Assembly (NCBI RefSeq): GCF_000718095.1
Contig: NZ_JOEI01000028.1
Location: forward strand, 1 to 64,000
DNA: 64,000 nucleotides
Reading direction: 5' to 3'
From: Streptomyces scopuliridis RB72
Lineage (GTDB): Bacteria; Actinomycetota; Actinomycetes; Streptomycetales; Streptomycetaceae
Below are positions 33,909 through 42,285 of the stretch, piece after piece. The notes below the pieces were generated by a model. The model did no database searches. It was not told where the DNA came from and saw only the letters and a program-made list of their open reading frames with translations. The stretch's first letter is position 1. Every line of letters starts with the position of its first letter. The position numbers and the translations under genes were made by a program.

Positions 33909-34622
33909 ATGACCACCCGGCTCATGCTCATCTCACCGGCCATGAACCAGGCCCTGCGCGAGGCCCGCTTCCCTCATACCGAGGAGCCGGACGGCGACGG
34001 ACCGGTCGGCGACGAGCTCGACGCCCTCGGGCTACGCGAGGCCGAAGCCGTACGGGAGACCTTCCCCGCCACCGATACCGCCACCACGTACGTCTCCCCC
34101 TCCCTCCGCTGCCGTCGCACCGCCGAGGCCCTCGGCCTGGACGCGAAGCCGCTGCCCGCCCTCGCGCCGTGCGCGATGGGCCGCTGGCAGGGCAGGACCC
34201 TCGACGAGGTGGCCGCCGCGGAACCGGACGCGCTGGCCTCCTGGCTGGCGGACCCGGCCGCCGCCCCGCACGGCGGCGAACCCCTGCTGGCGCTGCTCGC
34301 CCGCGCCGCCCACTGGCTCGACACCCTGGGCGAGGCCACGGCGAGCGACGGTGGCACAGCGGGCGACGGCGCTCCCGGCGGCGGCGCTCCCGGCGACGGC
34401 GCTTCCGGCAGCGGCACCGCGGGCGGCCGTGTCATAGCCGTCGCCGAACCGGACATCATCCGCGCCTGCGCGGTCCACTCCCTGGGCGCAACTCCTGCGG
34501 CCTTCTGGCGGATTGACGTACGCCCCCTCACCGCCACCGAACTCAGCGGCCGCGTCGGCCGCTGGAACCTGCTCAGCGGCCGCCCGCTCCACAGCGTCGG
34601 CCCACGCCCATTCGCCTTGTGA
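33909..34622 (+). CDS. Histidine-phosphatase-fold protein lacking catalytic histidines
   Basis: The protein has 237 residues. Blocks SPSLRCRRTAEALGL, APCAMGRWQGRTLDEVA and APHGGEPLLALL match the histidine phosphatase (phosphoglycerate mutase-like) family. The usual RHG motif at the N-terminus is replaced by ISPAMN, and the second catalytic His of the VxHG block by Glu (VAEPDIIRA). It is probably not a normal phosphatase; it might bind a ligand or use another mechanism. A Gly/Ala/Ser stretch (about 152-177) is encoded by tandem DNA repeats. The ATG at 33909 has AGGAAGGA upstream. It is divergent from cbtBA. CobC-type phosphatases act in cobalamin synthesis, so a B12 link is possible but unproven. 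Confidence 0.75.
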   Translation: MTTRLMLISPAMNQALREARFPHTEEPDGDGPVGDELDALGLREAEAVRETFPATDTATTYVSPSLRCRRTAEALGLDAKPLPALAPCAMGRWQGRTLDEVAAAEPDALASWLADPAAAPHGGEPLLALLARAAHWLDTLGEATASDGGTAGDGAPGGGAPGDGASGSGTAGGRVIAVAEPDIIRACAVHSLGATPAAFWRIDVRPLTATELSGRVGRWNLLSGRPLHSVGPRPFAL

Positions 34623-34647
34623 AGACAGGCGGTGTAGATGTAGGTAC

Positions 34648-37458
34648 ATGGCCCGACATATGGGTCGATCCTGGGCTCGGGCCTTGTCTGCCCGCTCCGG
34701 CCGGCGCCCACGGAGTCGGCGGCGTGATCACCCGCGCACGGCAGGCGAGCGGCGACGATGGTTCCAGCGCCGGGCCCCGCGGTTGCCGCAGGGGTGGCGT
34801 CGTCCGTCGTGGCTGAACGTCCGCACGCTCGCCGGGCAGGTCTTCATCCTGCAACTGGTGATCGTGCTGCTGCTCATCGGGTCCTCGCTGGTCTCGCTCC
34901 TCCTGGTGTCCCGGCATGACACCGAACAAGAGGCGCGCAACCGCTGCCTCTCCGTCGCCACGGCGTTCGCGAACTCGCCGGGGATCGCGCCCGCCCTGCG
35001 GGCACCCGACCCCACCGCGATCCTCCAGCCGCGCGCCGAGGCGGTCCGCAAAGCCTCCGACGTCGACTTCGTCGTCGTACTGAACACGAAGGGCATCCGG
35101 CTCACCCACCCCAACCCCCAACGCATCGGCGAGCACTTCATCGGACACATCGGCCCGTCGCTGAAGGGCCACACCATCACCGAGATCGTGCCGGGGACGC
35201 TCGGCCCCTCCGTACGGGCGGTGACCCCCGTCAAGGACGCGCACGGGAAAGTGGTCGGCCTCGTATCGGCCGGGATCACCATCGCCAAGGTGCAGAGCCT
35301 CGCCAACCGCGAGGTCCCGATCGTCCTGGGCGCCGCCGCCGCCTCGCTGGCCCTCGCCACCGGCGGCACCGCGCTGGTGAGCGGCCGGCTGCGCCGTCAG
35401 ACCCATGGCCTGGAGCCCGTCGAGATGGCGCGGATGTACGAGCACCACGACGCGGTCCTGCATGTCGTACGCGAAGGGGTGCTCATCGTCGACGGCGACG
35501 GCCGGCTGGTGCTCGCCAACGACGAGGCGGTCCGGCTCCTCGATCTGCCCCCGCGGCCGGAGGGCCTCAACGTCACCGATCTCGGCCTGGACCCGCAGAT
35601 GACCGATCTGCTGTCCTCGGGGCGCGTCGCCACCGACGAGGTACTGGCGACCGGAGAGCGGCTGCTCGCGGTCAACAACCGCTCCACGGACCGTGACGGA
35701 GGCCCGCCGGGCACCGTCGCCACCCTCCGCGACTCCACCGAGCTGCGCGCGCTCACAGGCCGGGCGGAAGCGGCGCGGAAGCGCCTCAAGCTGCTGTACG
35801 ACGCGGGTGTGGAGATCGGCACCACCCTCGATGTGACCCGGACCGCCGAGGAGCTGGCGCGGGTGTCGGTCCCGCGGTTCGCCGACTTCGTGGCCGTGGA
35901 CCTGGCGGAGGCCATCCTGCGCGGTGAGGACCCGGCGGGGGTCACCGCCGCCTCCGAACTGCGCCGTACGGCCGTGGTCGGCATCCATGACGACCACCCC
36001 TTCTACCCGCTGGGCGCGCGGTTCACGTTCCGCCCCTCGACACCGCAGGCACGGAGCCTGCGCAGCGGGCGCGGGACCGTCGAGCCGGCTCTCGGCCAGG
36101 CCGAGGGCTGGCGGTCCCAGGACCCCGAGCGAACCGCCCGGGTCGTCGCGTACGGCGTCCACTCCCTCATCACGACCCCGCTGCGCGCGCGGGGCGTGCT
36201 CCTGGGGCTCGTCAGTTTCTGGCGTGCGGAGCGGCCGGAGCCCTTCGAGGAGGAGGACGTGTCCCTCGCCGAGGAGCTGGCCAACCACGCGGCGGTATGC
36301 ATCGACAACGCCCGTCGCTACACCCGCGAGCACACCATGGCGGAGACGCTCCAGCGCAGCCTGCTCCCCCGGCGGCTGCCGGAGCAGACCGCCCTTGATG
36401 TCGCCTACCGGTATCTGCCCGCGGAGTCGGGGGTGGGCGGCGACTGGTTCGATGTCATCCCGCTGCCCGGCGCCCGCGTGGCCCTGGTCGTGGGCGATGT
36501 CGTCGGACACGGCCTGCTCGCGGCGGCGACGATGGGCCGGCTGCGTACGGCGGTCCACAACTTCTCGTCGCTCGATCTGCCGCCCGACGAGATCCTCTCC
36601 CATCTGGACGATCTGGTCACCCGTATCGACCACGACGAGGGCATCGCGGGCGGCGGCGCCGTGGTCACGGGCGCGACCTGTCTCTACGCGATCTACGACC
36701 CGGTGACCCGGGTCTGTTCCATGGCCCGGGCCGGCCATCCGCCACCCGCGCTGGTCGGCACGGACGGCAACGTGGAGTTCCTCGATCTGCCGGCCGGGAC
36801 CCCGCTGGGCCTGGGCGGGCTGCCGTTCGAGACGGTGGAGCTGCGGCTGCCCGAGGCCAGCCATCTGGTGCTGTACACCGACGGACTCATCGAGGACCGC
36901 GACCGGGAGATCGACGACGGGCTCCATATGCTGCGCGCCGCGCTGGCCCACCCGCACCGGGACCCGGAGGAGACCTGCACGGCGGTGCTCGAAGCGCTGC
37001 TGCCCGACCGCCCGAGCGATGACATCGCGCTCATCGTCGCCCGTACGCGCGTGCTCCAGCCCGACCGGATCGCGGAGTGGGAGGTGCCCTCGCATCCCTC
37101 GGAGGTGTCGCGGGTGCGGGCCGCCGTGGCCCGGCAGCTGGCGGACTGGGGGCTGGACGAGCTGGCGTACCCCACCGAGCTGATCCTCAGCGAACTGATC
37201 ACCAACGCCATCCGCTACGCCCTCGGCCCGATCAAGGTGCGGCTGCTCCGCGACCGCTCCCTGATCTGCGAGGTCTCCGACTTCAGCAGCACCTCGCCGC
37301 ATCTCAGATACGCGGCGGCCACCGACGAGGGGGGCCGGGGCCTGTTCCTCGTCGCGCAGTTCACCGAACGCTGGGGCACCCGGTATACGGCGGAGGGCAA
37401 GGTCATCTGGACCGAGCAGTCGCTGCCGTCGGGCGCCGGACCCGTCACGGAGAGCTGA
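34648..37458 (+). CDS. Membrane PAS-GAF SpoIIE/PP2C phosphatase with C-terminal HATPase
   Basis: The protein has about 936 residues. In order: a basic N-terminus, TM helix 1 (about 65-88), an extracellular single-Cache-like sensor (about 90-220), TM helix 2 (about 223-245), a PAS domain (about 262-370), a GAF domain (about 380-560), and a SpoIIE/PP2C phosphatase (about 590-790) with metal-binding Asp motifs GGDWFDV, VGDVVGHG, YTDGLIED and PSDDIALI. A GHKL ATPase domain (about 805-930; ELILSELITNAIRYA, GRGLFLV) follows. Such proteins dephosphorylate anti-anti-sigma factors and may also act as anti-sigma kinases. It probably turns an external signal into sigma-factor control. ATG 34648 was chosen; ATG 34660 also fits. 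No cognate antagonist lies nearby. Confidence 0.9.
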   Translation: MARHMGRSWARALSARSGRRPRSRRRDHPRTAGERRRWFQRRAPRLPQGWRRPSWLNVRTLAGQVFILQLVIVLLLIGSSLVSLLLVSRHDTEQEARNRCLSVATAFANSPGIAPALRAPDPTAILQPRAEAVRKASDVDFVVVLNTKGIRLTHPNPQRIGEHFIGHIGPSLKGHTITEIVPGTLGPSVRAVTPVKDAHGKVVGLVSAGITIAKVQSLANREVPIVLGAAAASLALATGGTALVSGRLRRQTHGLEPVEMARMYEHHDAVLHVVREGVLIVDGDGRLVLANDEAVRLLDLPPRPEGLNVTDLGLDPQMTDLLSSGRVATDEVLATGERLLAVNNRSTDRDGGPPGTVATLRDSTELRALTGRAEAARKRLKLLYDAGVEIGTTLDVTRTAEELARVSVPRFADFVAVDLAEAILRGEDPAGVTAASELRRTAVVGIHDDHPFYPLGARFTFRPSTPQARSLRSGRGTVEPALGQAEGWRSQDPERTARVVAYGVHSLITTPLRARGVLLGLVSFWRAERPEPFEEEDVSLAEELANHAAVCIDNARRYTREHTMAETLQRSLLPRRLPEQTALDVAYRYLPAESGVGGDWFDVIPLPGARVALVVGDVVGHGLLAAATMGRLRTAVHNFSSLDLPPDEILSHLDDLVTRIDHDEGIAGGGAVVTGATCLYAIYDPVTRVCSMARAGHPPPALVGTDGNVEFLDLPAGTPLGLGGLPFETVELRLPEASHLVLYTDGLIEDRDREIDDGLHMLRAALAHPHRDPEETCTAVLEALLPDRPSDDIALIVARTRVLQPDRIAEWEVPSHPSEVSRVRAAVARQLADWGLDELAYPTELILSELITNAIRYALGPIKVRLLRDRSLICEVSDFSSTSPHLRYAAATDEGGRGLFLVAQFTERWGTRYTAEGKVIWTEQSLPSGAGPVTES

Positions 37459-37470
37459 CGGCGCCACGAA

Positions 37471-37514
37471 CGGCCGACCGACGCGCCACGGACGACCGAC
37501 CGACGCGCTACGGA
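37471..37514. repeat. 22-bp tandem duplication between convergent genes
   Basis: Two 22-bp units starting CGGCCGACCGACGCG and CGACCGACCGACGCG, with two mismatches, lie between the stops at 37458 and 37530. Confidence 0.85.
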
Positions 37515-37529
37515 CGCGCCATGAACGAT

Positions 37530-38099
37530 CTACGGACGGCTCCAGCCCGGGTCGCGCCCCGTCATGGCCAGCAGCGCCTCGAACGGACCCGCGTCCTCGC
37601 CCACCGGCACGGGCTCCCCGAACACCCCCATCTTCCGCGCCGTCGGAGCCAGCGCCCCGAACTCCGCCCCGAGCATCCCGACGAGCGCCGCGTCCGGCTC
37701 GTACGGCTGCCCCGTGGCCCGCGCCAGGTCCCATCCGTGGACAGCGAGATCGCCGACCACCATCGCGCCCACCGTCCTGGCCGGCATCCCCATCGCCCCC
37801 GAGGTGCCCTCCTCGGCGCCCGGCGCGTCCCAGGCCGCGATGAGCCGTACGGTCTCGTCGGCGAACCGGTCGCGCCACGCCCCCGTCAGATGCTCGGGGG
37901 CGGCGCCGAAGTCGGAGTCCTTCTTGGCGGCCAGCGCCTGGAAGTTCACGATGACCTGGAAGAGATGGTCGACGAGGGCGTGTACGTCGTACTCCGCGCA
38001 CGGGGTCGGCGCGGTGAGCTGGTCGTCGGTGATGTTCCGGACCACGGTGACGGTACGGTCCGCCGCCGCCTCCAGCAGCTTGCTGATGGTGTCGTTCAT
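37530..38099 (-). CDS. TIGR03086-type DinB-like metal-binding protein
   Basis: The protein has 189 residues. The start (NDTISKLLEAAADRTVTVV), the QLTAPTPCAEYDVHALVDHL block and the VVGDLAVHGWDLARATGQ block match the TIGR03086 family. These helical proteins share the DinB/mycothiol-dependent maleylpyruvate isomerase fold and often bind a metal through His. Here His residues occur in ALVDHL and AVHGWD. Substrate unknown; mycothiol-linked chemistry is a reasonable guess for an actinobacterium. The gene is divergent from an AraC-family regulator 63 bp away, which may control it. Confidence 0.85.
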   Translation of the reverse strand: MNDTISKLLEAAADRTVTVVRNITDDQLTAPTPCAEYDVHALVDHLFQVIVNFQALAAKKDSDFGAAPEHLTGAWRDRFADETVRLIAAWDAPGAEEGTSGAMGMPARTVGAMVVGDLAVHGWDLARATGQPYEPDAALVGMLGAEFGALAPTARKMGVFGEPVPVGEDAGPFEALLAMTGRDPGWSRP

Positions 38100-38162
38100 G
38101 GCCGTGACCGTAGGAAACGGCGCTCCCCGGCGTCTTGAAGAAACGCGACATAGGATCCGGGC

Positions 38163-39032
38163 ATGGCAGGACCACGGCGTGACACCCGGGGCATCGTCGA
38201 CGCCCCCGGGCTCTTCGCGCGGGTACGGTTCCGGCGCCGCGAGCCCGCTCCGGCCCTGCGGCCGTATCTGGAGCACTACTGGCTGATCGACTGGGATCTC
38301 GACCAGCCCTACGCCTCCCATGTCGTGCCGCATCCCTCGGTCAATGTGGTGTTCCAGCGGTTCGGCCCCGGGGCGGACAGCCCGGCCTTCGCCGAGGTCG
38401 CGGGCGTCGGCCTGGAGCTGTTCACCCAGAAGCTGGCGGGGCGGGGCCGGGTGTGCGGGGTGCAGTTCAGGCCGGGCGGCTTCCGGCCGTTCGCGCCGGG
38501 GTGGCCCGTATCGGAGTGGACGGGGCGGCGCGTGCCGATCGCCGAGGTCATGCCGGCGACGGACGCGGACATCGCGGCGGTGCTCGGCCCGCCCGACGCC
38601 CCGGAGGACGCGCGGGTGGCCGCGCTCGACTCGTATCTGCTGGGCATCGGCCCGCGCCCGGACCCGCGGGCGGCACACGCCATGGCGGTGGCGGACCGGA
38701 TCCGTACCGACCGCACGATCCGGCGCGTGGCCCGGCTCTCCGAGGCGGAGGGGGTGTCGGTGCGCTCGCTGCAACGGCTCTTCGCCGCGTATGTGGGGGT
38801 GGGACCGAAGTGGGTGATCCTGCGGTACCGCATTCACGAGGCGCTGGAGCGCGCGGAGTCGGAAACGGGTACGGAGGTGGAGTGGGCGGAGCTGGCCGCC
38901 GAGCTCGGCTACAGCGATCAGGCCCATCTCGTACGGGACTTCACGGCGACGGTCGGTGTGCCCCCGACGGCGTACGCCAGACCACCGGCAGCCGGACGCC
39001 CCGATGTCAGACCCCCGCCCTACAGTGCGTGA
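38163..39032 (+). CDS. AraC-family transcriptional regulator with DUF6597-type sensor
   Basis: The protein has 289 residues. The N-terminal half (PALRPYLEHYWLIDWDL, HPSVNVVFQR, GVQFRPGGFRPF) is the DUF6597 sensory module of this AraC subgroup. The C-terminal half holds two helix-turn-helix units (VARLSEAEGVSVRSLQRLF, WAELAAELGYSDQAHLVRDF). The ATG at 38163 lies six bases after TAGGAT (38151-38156), consistent with a leaderless transcript. It is divergent from the DinB-like gene and runs straight into the acetyltransferase gene; the gap between them is one base. Confidence 0.9.
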   Translation: MAGPRRDTRGIVDAPGLFARVRFRRREPAPALRPYLEHYWLIDWDLDQPYASHVVPHPSVNVVFQRFGPGADSPAFAEVAGVGLELFTQKLAGRGRVCGVQFRPGGFRPFAPGWPVSEWTGRRVPIAEVMPATDADIAAVLGPPDAPEDARVAALDSYLLGIGPRPDPRAAHAMAVADRIRTDRTIRRVARLSEAEGVSVRSLQRLFAAYVGVGPKWVILRYRIHEALERAESETGTEVEWAELAAELGYSDQAHLVRDFTATVGVPPTAYARPPAAGRPDVRPPPYSA

Positions 39033-39033
39033 C

Positions 39034-39615
39034 ATGGAGAGTGAAGCACCGCGGGTACGGCTGGATCCCTGGGCCGAGGGCGATCTCGGTCTGCTCCGCG
39101 CCATGAACGCGCCGGAGCTGATGAGCCATCTGGGCGGCCCCGAGACCGAGGACCAGCTGCTCACGCGGCACAGACGGTACGTCGACCTGAGCGCGGACCG
39201 GACGGGCCGGGGCCGGATGTTCCGGATCGTGCTGCTGCCCGCCGGCGAGGCCGTCGGCACGATCGGGTTCTGGGAGCAGACCTGGCAGGGCCGACAGATA
39301 TACGAGACGGGCTGGGGGGTGCTCGCCGCCCATCAGGGGCGCGGCATCGCGGCGGCGGCAGCGGCGGCCGTCGTGGAGAAGGCGCGCGCCGAGAGCAAGT
39401 ACCGCTATCTGCATGCCTTCCCGTCCGTCGGCAACCGGTCGTCGAACGCGCTGTGCGGCCGGGTGGGGTTCTCGCTCCGGGGCCCGTGCGAGGTCGAGTT
39501 CCCGAAGGGGCATCTGATGCGCGCCAACGACTGGCGGCTGGACCTGACGCCCGGCGCGGAGGGCCAGGAAAGCCCTGGCCCGGCCCCCGCGTCCGATGGC
39601 ATCCTGACGACGTGA
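39034..39615 (+). CDS. GNAT-family N-acetyltransferase
   Basis: The protein has 193 residues. The acetyl-CoA-binding block VLAAHQGRGIAAAAAAAVVE and the downstream NRSSNALCGRVGF segment are those of RimJ/RimL-type GNAT enzymes. The acceptor is unknown. ATG 39034 is preceded by TACAGT (39021-39026) at seven bases, a typical Streptomyces -10 box for a leaderless transcript. A longer start at 39004 inside the AraC gene is less likely. Its stop overlaps the next gene's GTG start. Confidence 0.9.
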   Translation: MESEAPRVRLDPWAEGDLGLLRAMNAPELMSHLGGPETEDQLLTRHRRYVDLSADRTGRGRMFRIVLLPAGEAVGTIGFWEQTWQGRQIYETGWGVLAAHQGRGIAAAAAAAVVEKARAESKYRYLHAFPSVGNRSSNALCGRVGFSLRGPCEVEFPKGHLMRANDWRLDLTPGAEGQESPGPAPASDGILTT

Positions 39616-40346
39616 ACGGACCGGAGATCCAGATCGATTTCGCCCCTGAGCTGCGCCTCTTCCTCCCCGCGGAGCGGCGTCAGGGACGTACGTGCCTGCT
39701 CACCGACGGGGCGTCCACGCTCGGTCACGCCATCGAATCGCTGGGTGTCCCGCTCACCGAGGCCGGACCGCTGCTCGTGGACGGCCGCGAGGTGCCGGTC
39801 TCGCACATCCCCGCCGCGGGCGAATCCGTCGAGGTACGGGCCGTGAGCCGCCCCCAGCGGGTGCCCGGCGCTCCCCTGCGCTTTCTGCTGGATGTCCATC
39901 TCGGCACGCTCGCGCGACGGCTGCGGCTGCTCGGCGTCGACGCGGCGTACGAGAACGAGGACCTCGGCGATCCGGCCCTGGCCACCCTCTCCGCCGCCGA
40001 GCGCCGGGTGATGCTGTCCCGGGACCGCGGGCTGCTGCGGCGCCGCGAGATCTGGGCCGGGGCGTATATCTACAGCGACCGCCCCGACGACCAGCTCCGG
40101 GATGTCCTGGAACGCTTCGCGCCCGCCCTCGCGCCCTGGACCCGCTGCACCGCCTGCAACGGCGGCCTGGGCCCCGCCGACAAGGAGTCCGTGCAGGAGC
40201 AGCTGGAGCACGGCACCCAGCGTTCGTACGACGTCTTCGCCCAGTGCACGTTCTGCGGCCGGGTGTACTGGCGCGGCGCGCACCACGCGAGGCTGGCGGC
40301 GATCGTCGAGGACGCGGTACGGGAATTCGGCGACGCCGCCGCGTAG
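39612..40346 (+). CDS. Mut7-C RNase domain protein with ubiquitin-like N-terminus
   Basis: The protein has 244 residues. Residues 1-85 form a small ubiquitin-like/MoaD-like domain (TDGASTLGHAIESLGVP). Residues 92-240 are the Mut7-C PIN-type RNase domain with a conserved Asp (RFLLDVHLGTLARRLRLLG), MLSRDRGLLRRR, and a zinc ribbon of two Cys pairs (CTAC and CTFCGRVYW). The GTG at 39612 overlaps the acetyltransferase stop (GTGA), so the two are co-translated. It probably cuts RNA; the target is unknown. Confidence 0.9.
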   Translation: MNGPEIQIDFAPELRLFLPAERRQGRTCLLTDGASTLGHAIESLGVPLTEAGPLLVDGREVPVSHIPAAGESVEVRAVSRPQRVPGAPLRFLLDVHLGTLARRLRLLGVDAAYENEDLGDPALATLSAAERRVMLSRDRGLLRRREIWAGAYIYSDRPDDQLRDVLERFAPALAPWTRCTACNGGLGPADKESVQEQLEHGTQRSYDVFAQCTFCGRVYWRGAHHARLAAIVEDAVREFGDAAA

Positions 40347-40375
40347 GCCCTGGCCGGACGGCTGTCCGCGCGCGG

Positions 40376-40879
40376 TCAGAAGACGTACGGGTCCCCGGTG
40401 GCCGGGGCCAGCACCCGGTGCCGGTGGTTCTCGGGGTTCGGGTCGCTCGCGCCGCCGTTCCAGGCGGTGTCGATCTGTACGACCGCCTCGACCGGCCGGC
40501 TGACCGCCTTCAGGTCGAGAGCCGTCTCCTGGCTCCGCGCGCCCGCCCGGAGCTGACCCGTACGGCAGAGGACCACCCGGTCCCCGCCCCACAGACAGTT
40601 CGCCGGCAGGCTCCGGCCGGCCGCGACGGCCACCGAGAAGGTCAGCCGCACGGTCGCGTCCGCGAGCGCGGACGGGCCGTGGTTCTCGGACTCGAAGCGG
40701 ACCGTCAACTGGTCGCTCCACAGCGACACATGTCCGTGGTGCGCGAGATCGGCCTCCGGTACGACAGCACCCCGGACGCCGTCGGTCCCGGCGTCGGCTC
40801 CGACGCCGGGACCCGCTCCCATCACCACCGCCGTGACGGCCGACACCGCCACCAGCAACGCCTTGCGCTTGACACCCAT
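40376..40879 (-). CDS. Secreted protein with beta-sandwich-like domain, unknown function
   Basis: The protein has 167 residues. A basic start, hydrophobic core (LLVAVSAVTAVVMGAG) and AxA-like site near residue 28 make a Sec signal peptide. The mature domain (SLWSDQLTVRFESENHGPSALADATVRLTFSVAV) looks like a DUF11-like beta sandwich, with two Cys (NCLW, VLCRTG) that may form a disulfide. The ATG at 40879 is divergent from the small membrane protein gene across 87 bp. I do not recognise a specific family. Confidence 0.7.
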   Translation of the reverse strand: MGVKRKALLVAVSAVTAVVMGAGPGVGADAGTDGVRGAVVPEADLAHHGHVSLWSDQLTVRFESENHGPSALADATVRLTFSVAVAAGRSLPANCLWGGDRVVLCRTGQLRAGARSQETALDLKAVSRPVEAVVQIDTAWNGGASDPNPENHRHRVLAPATGDPYVF

Positions 40880-40966
40880 GGCGGGAACATACCGATCATC
40901 ACACCGCGAATCGGGCCGGCTGTGGGCCCGGCGCGCACTCGGTCACCCACATGACACGCTGTCCCC

Positions 40967-41317
40967 ATGCTCGTGCTCCGCTCCGTCGCCCTTTTCGCGC
41001 TCGCCGCCGTCTTCGAGATCGGCGGCGCCTGGCTCGTCTGGCAAGGGGTACGCGGCGACGGCACCGGCGGCGGACGCGGCTGGATCTGGATCGGCGCCGG
41101 GGTCATCGCGCTCGGCGCGTACGGCTTCGTCGCCACGCTCCAGCCCGACGGCGAGTTCGGCCGCATCCTCGCCGCGTACGGCGGGGTCTTCGTCGCGGGC
41201 TCGATCGCGTGGGGCATGGTCGCGGACGGCTACCGCCCGGACCGCTGGGATGTGACCGGAGCGCTGATCTGTCTGGCCGGTATGGCGGTGATCATGTACG
41301 CGCCCCGCGGCCACTGA
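40967..41317 (+). CDS. UPF0060/YnfA-family small membrane protein
   Basis: The protein has 116 residues with four helices, normal for the family. Signature stretches are [48 protein letters not shown] and [19 protein letters not shown] spacing. YnfA proteins are related to small multidrug resistance transporters and may export toxic cations or drugs. The ATG at 40967 closely follows a plausible promoter. It stands alone. Confidence 0.92.
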   Translation: MLVLRSVALFALAAVFEIGGAWLVWQGVRGDGTGGGRGWIWIGAGVIALGAYGFVATLQPDGEFGRILAAYGGVFVAGSIAWGMVADGYRPDRWDVTGALICLAGMAVIMYAPRGH

Positions 41318-41439
41318 CGCACCGCGCCCCACCACCCCTGAGGTCCGCGCTCCGGACACCACGGGCACCCGCCCGCGCACCCTGCCTATCCTGGCCGTGT
41401 CCGACATCGATCATCGCTCACACGCGCGAGGAGTACGTC

Positions 41440-42210
41440 ATGACCGCCGCGGGGACCATCGCCGTCATCACCGGAGCGAGCAGCGGCATCGGCGCCGCCA
41501 CCGCCCGCCAACTCGCGACCGCCGGCTACCACGTCATCGTCACCGCCCGCCGCAAGGACCGTATCGAGGCGCTCGCCGCCGAACTGACCGCCGCCGGGCA
41601 GCGCGCCACCGCGTACGCCCTCGATGTCACCGACCGCGCGGCCGTCGACGCCTTCGCCGCTGAGCTGGACCGCTTCCCCTCCGTGAACGTACTGATCAAC
41701 AACGCCGGGGGCGCGCTCGGCGCCGACCCGGTGGCCACCGGCGACCCCGCGGACTGGCGCCAGATGTACGAGACGAACGTCCTCGGCACGCTCAATGTCA
41801 CCCAGGCACTGCTGCCCGCCCTCACCGCGAGCGGCGATGGCACGGTCCTTGTCCTCTCCTCCACCGCCGGCCACAGCACATACGAGGGCGGCGCGGGCTA
41901 TGTCGCGGCCAAGCACGGCGCCCATGTCCTCGCCGAGACACTCCGCCTGGAGATCGTCGGCACGCCGGTCCGGGTGATCGAGATCGCGCCCGGCATGGTC
42001 AAGACCGACGAGTTCGCCACCACCCGCTTCCACGGCGACACCGAGAAGGCGGCGAAGGTCTACGCGGGCGTCGCCGAACCGCTCACCGCCGACGATGTCG
42101 CCGACACCATCACCTGGGCGGTCACGCGCCCGAGCCATGTGAACATCGACCTGCTGGTGGTACGCCCCCGCGCCCAGGCGTCCAACTCCAAGGTCCACCG
42201 CGAGCTGTGA
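41440..42210 (+). CDS. Short-chain dehydrogenase/reductase (YdfG-like)
   Basis: The protein has 256 residues. It has the classical SDR motifs: cofactor loop TGASSGIGAA near the N-terminus, NNAG, a catalytic Ser in LSSTAGH, and YxxxK in GYVAAKHGA. The ARRKDR segment suggests NADP preference. The C-terminal region resembles serine/3-hydroxy acid dehydrogenases such as YdfG. The ATG at 41440 has GAGGAG ten bases upstream. It converges on the M20 peptidase gene. Confidence 0.92.
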   Translation: MTAAGTIAVITGASSGIGAATARQLATAGYHVIVTARRKDRIEALAAELTAAGQRATAYALDVTDRAAVDAFAAELDRFPSVNVLINNAGGALGADPVATGDPADWRQMYETNVLGTLNVTQALLPALTASGDGTVLVLSSTAGHSTYEGGAGYVAAKHGAHVLAETLRLEIVGTPVRVIEIAPGMVKTDEFATTRFHGDTEKAAKVYAGVAEPLTADDVADTITWAVTRPSHVNIDLLVVRPRAQASNSKVHREL

Positions 42211-42251
42211 CGCCCGTGGCGGCCAGGGCCGGGACCACACCGCTATGTGTG

Positions 42252-42285
42252 GCGAATCGCGTTCATGTCTTGCGAATCGCGTTCA
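42252..42285. repeat. 14-bp duplication of a gene 3' end
   Basis: GCGAATCGCGTTCA occurs at 42252-42265 and 42272-42285. The second copy is the last part of the M20 gene; the first covers its stop codon. Confidence 0.85.

Noticed and set aside
34573..38175. 1,200-codon open frame antisense to the SpoIIE gene
   Set aside because: No domain pattern, and it runs through two real genes on both sides.
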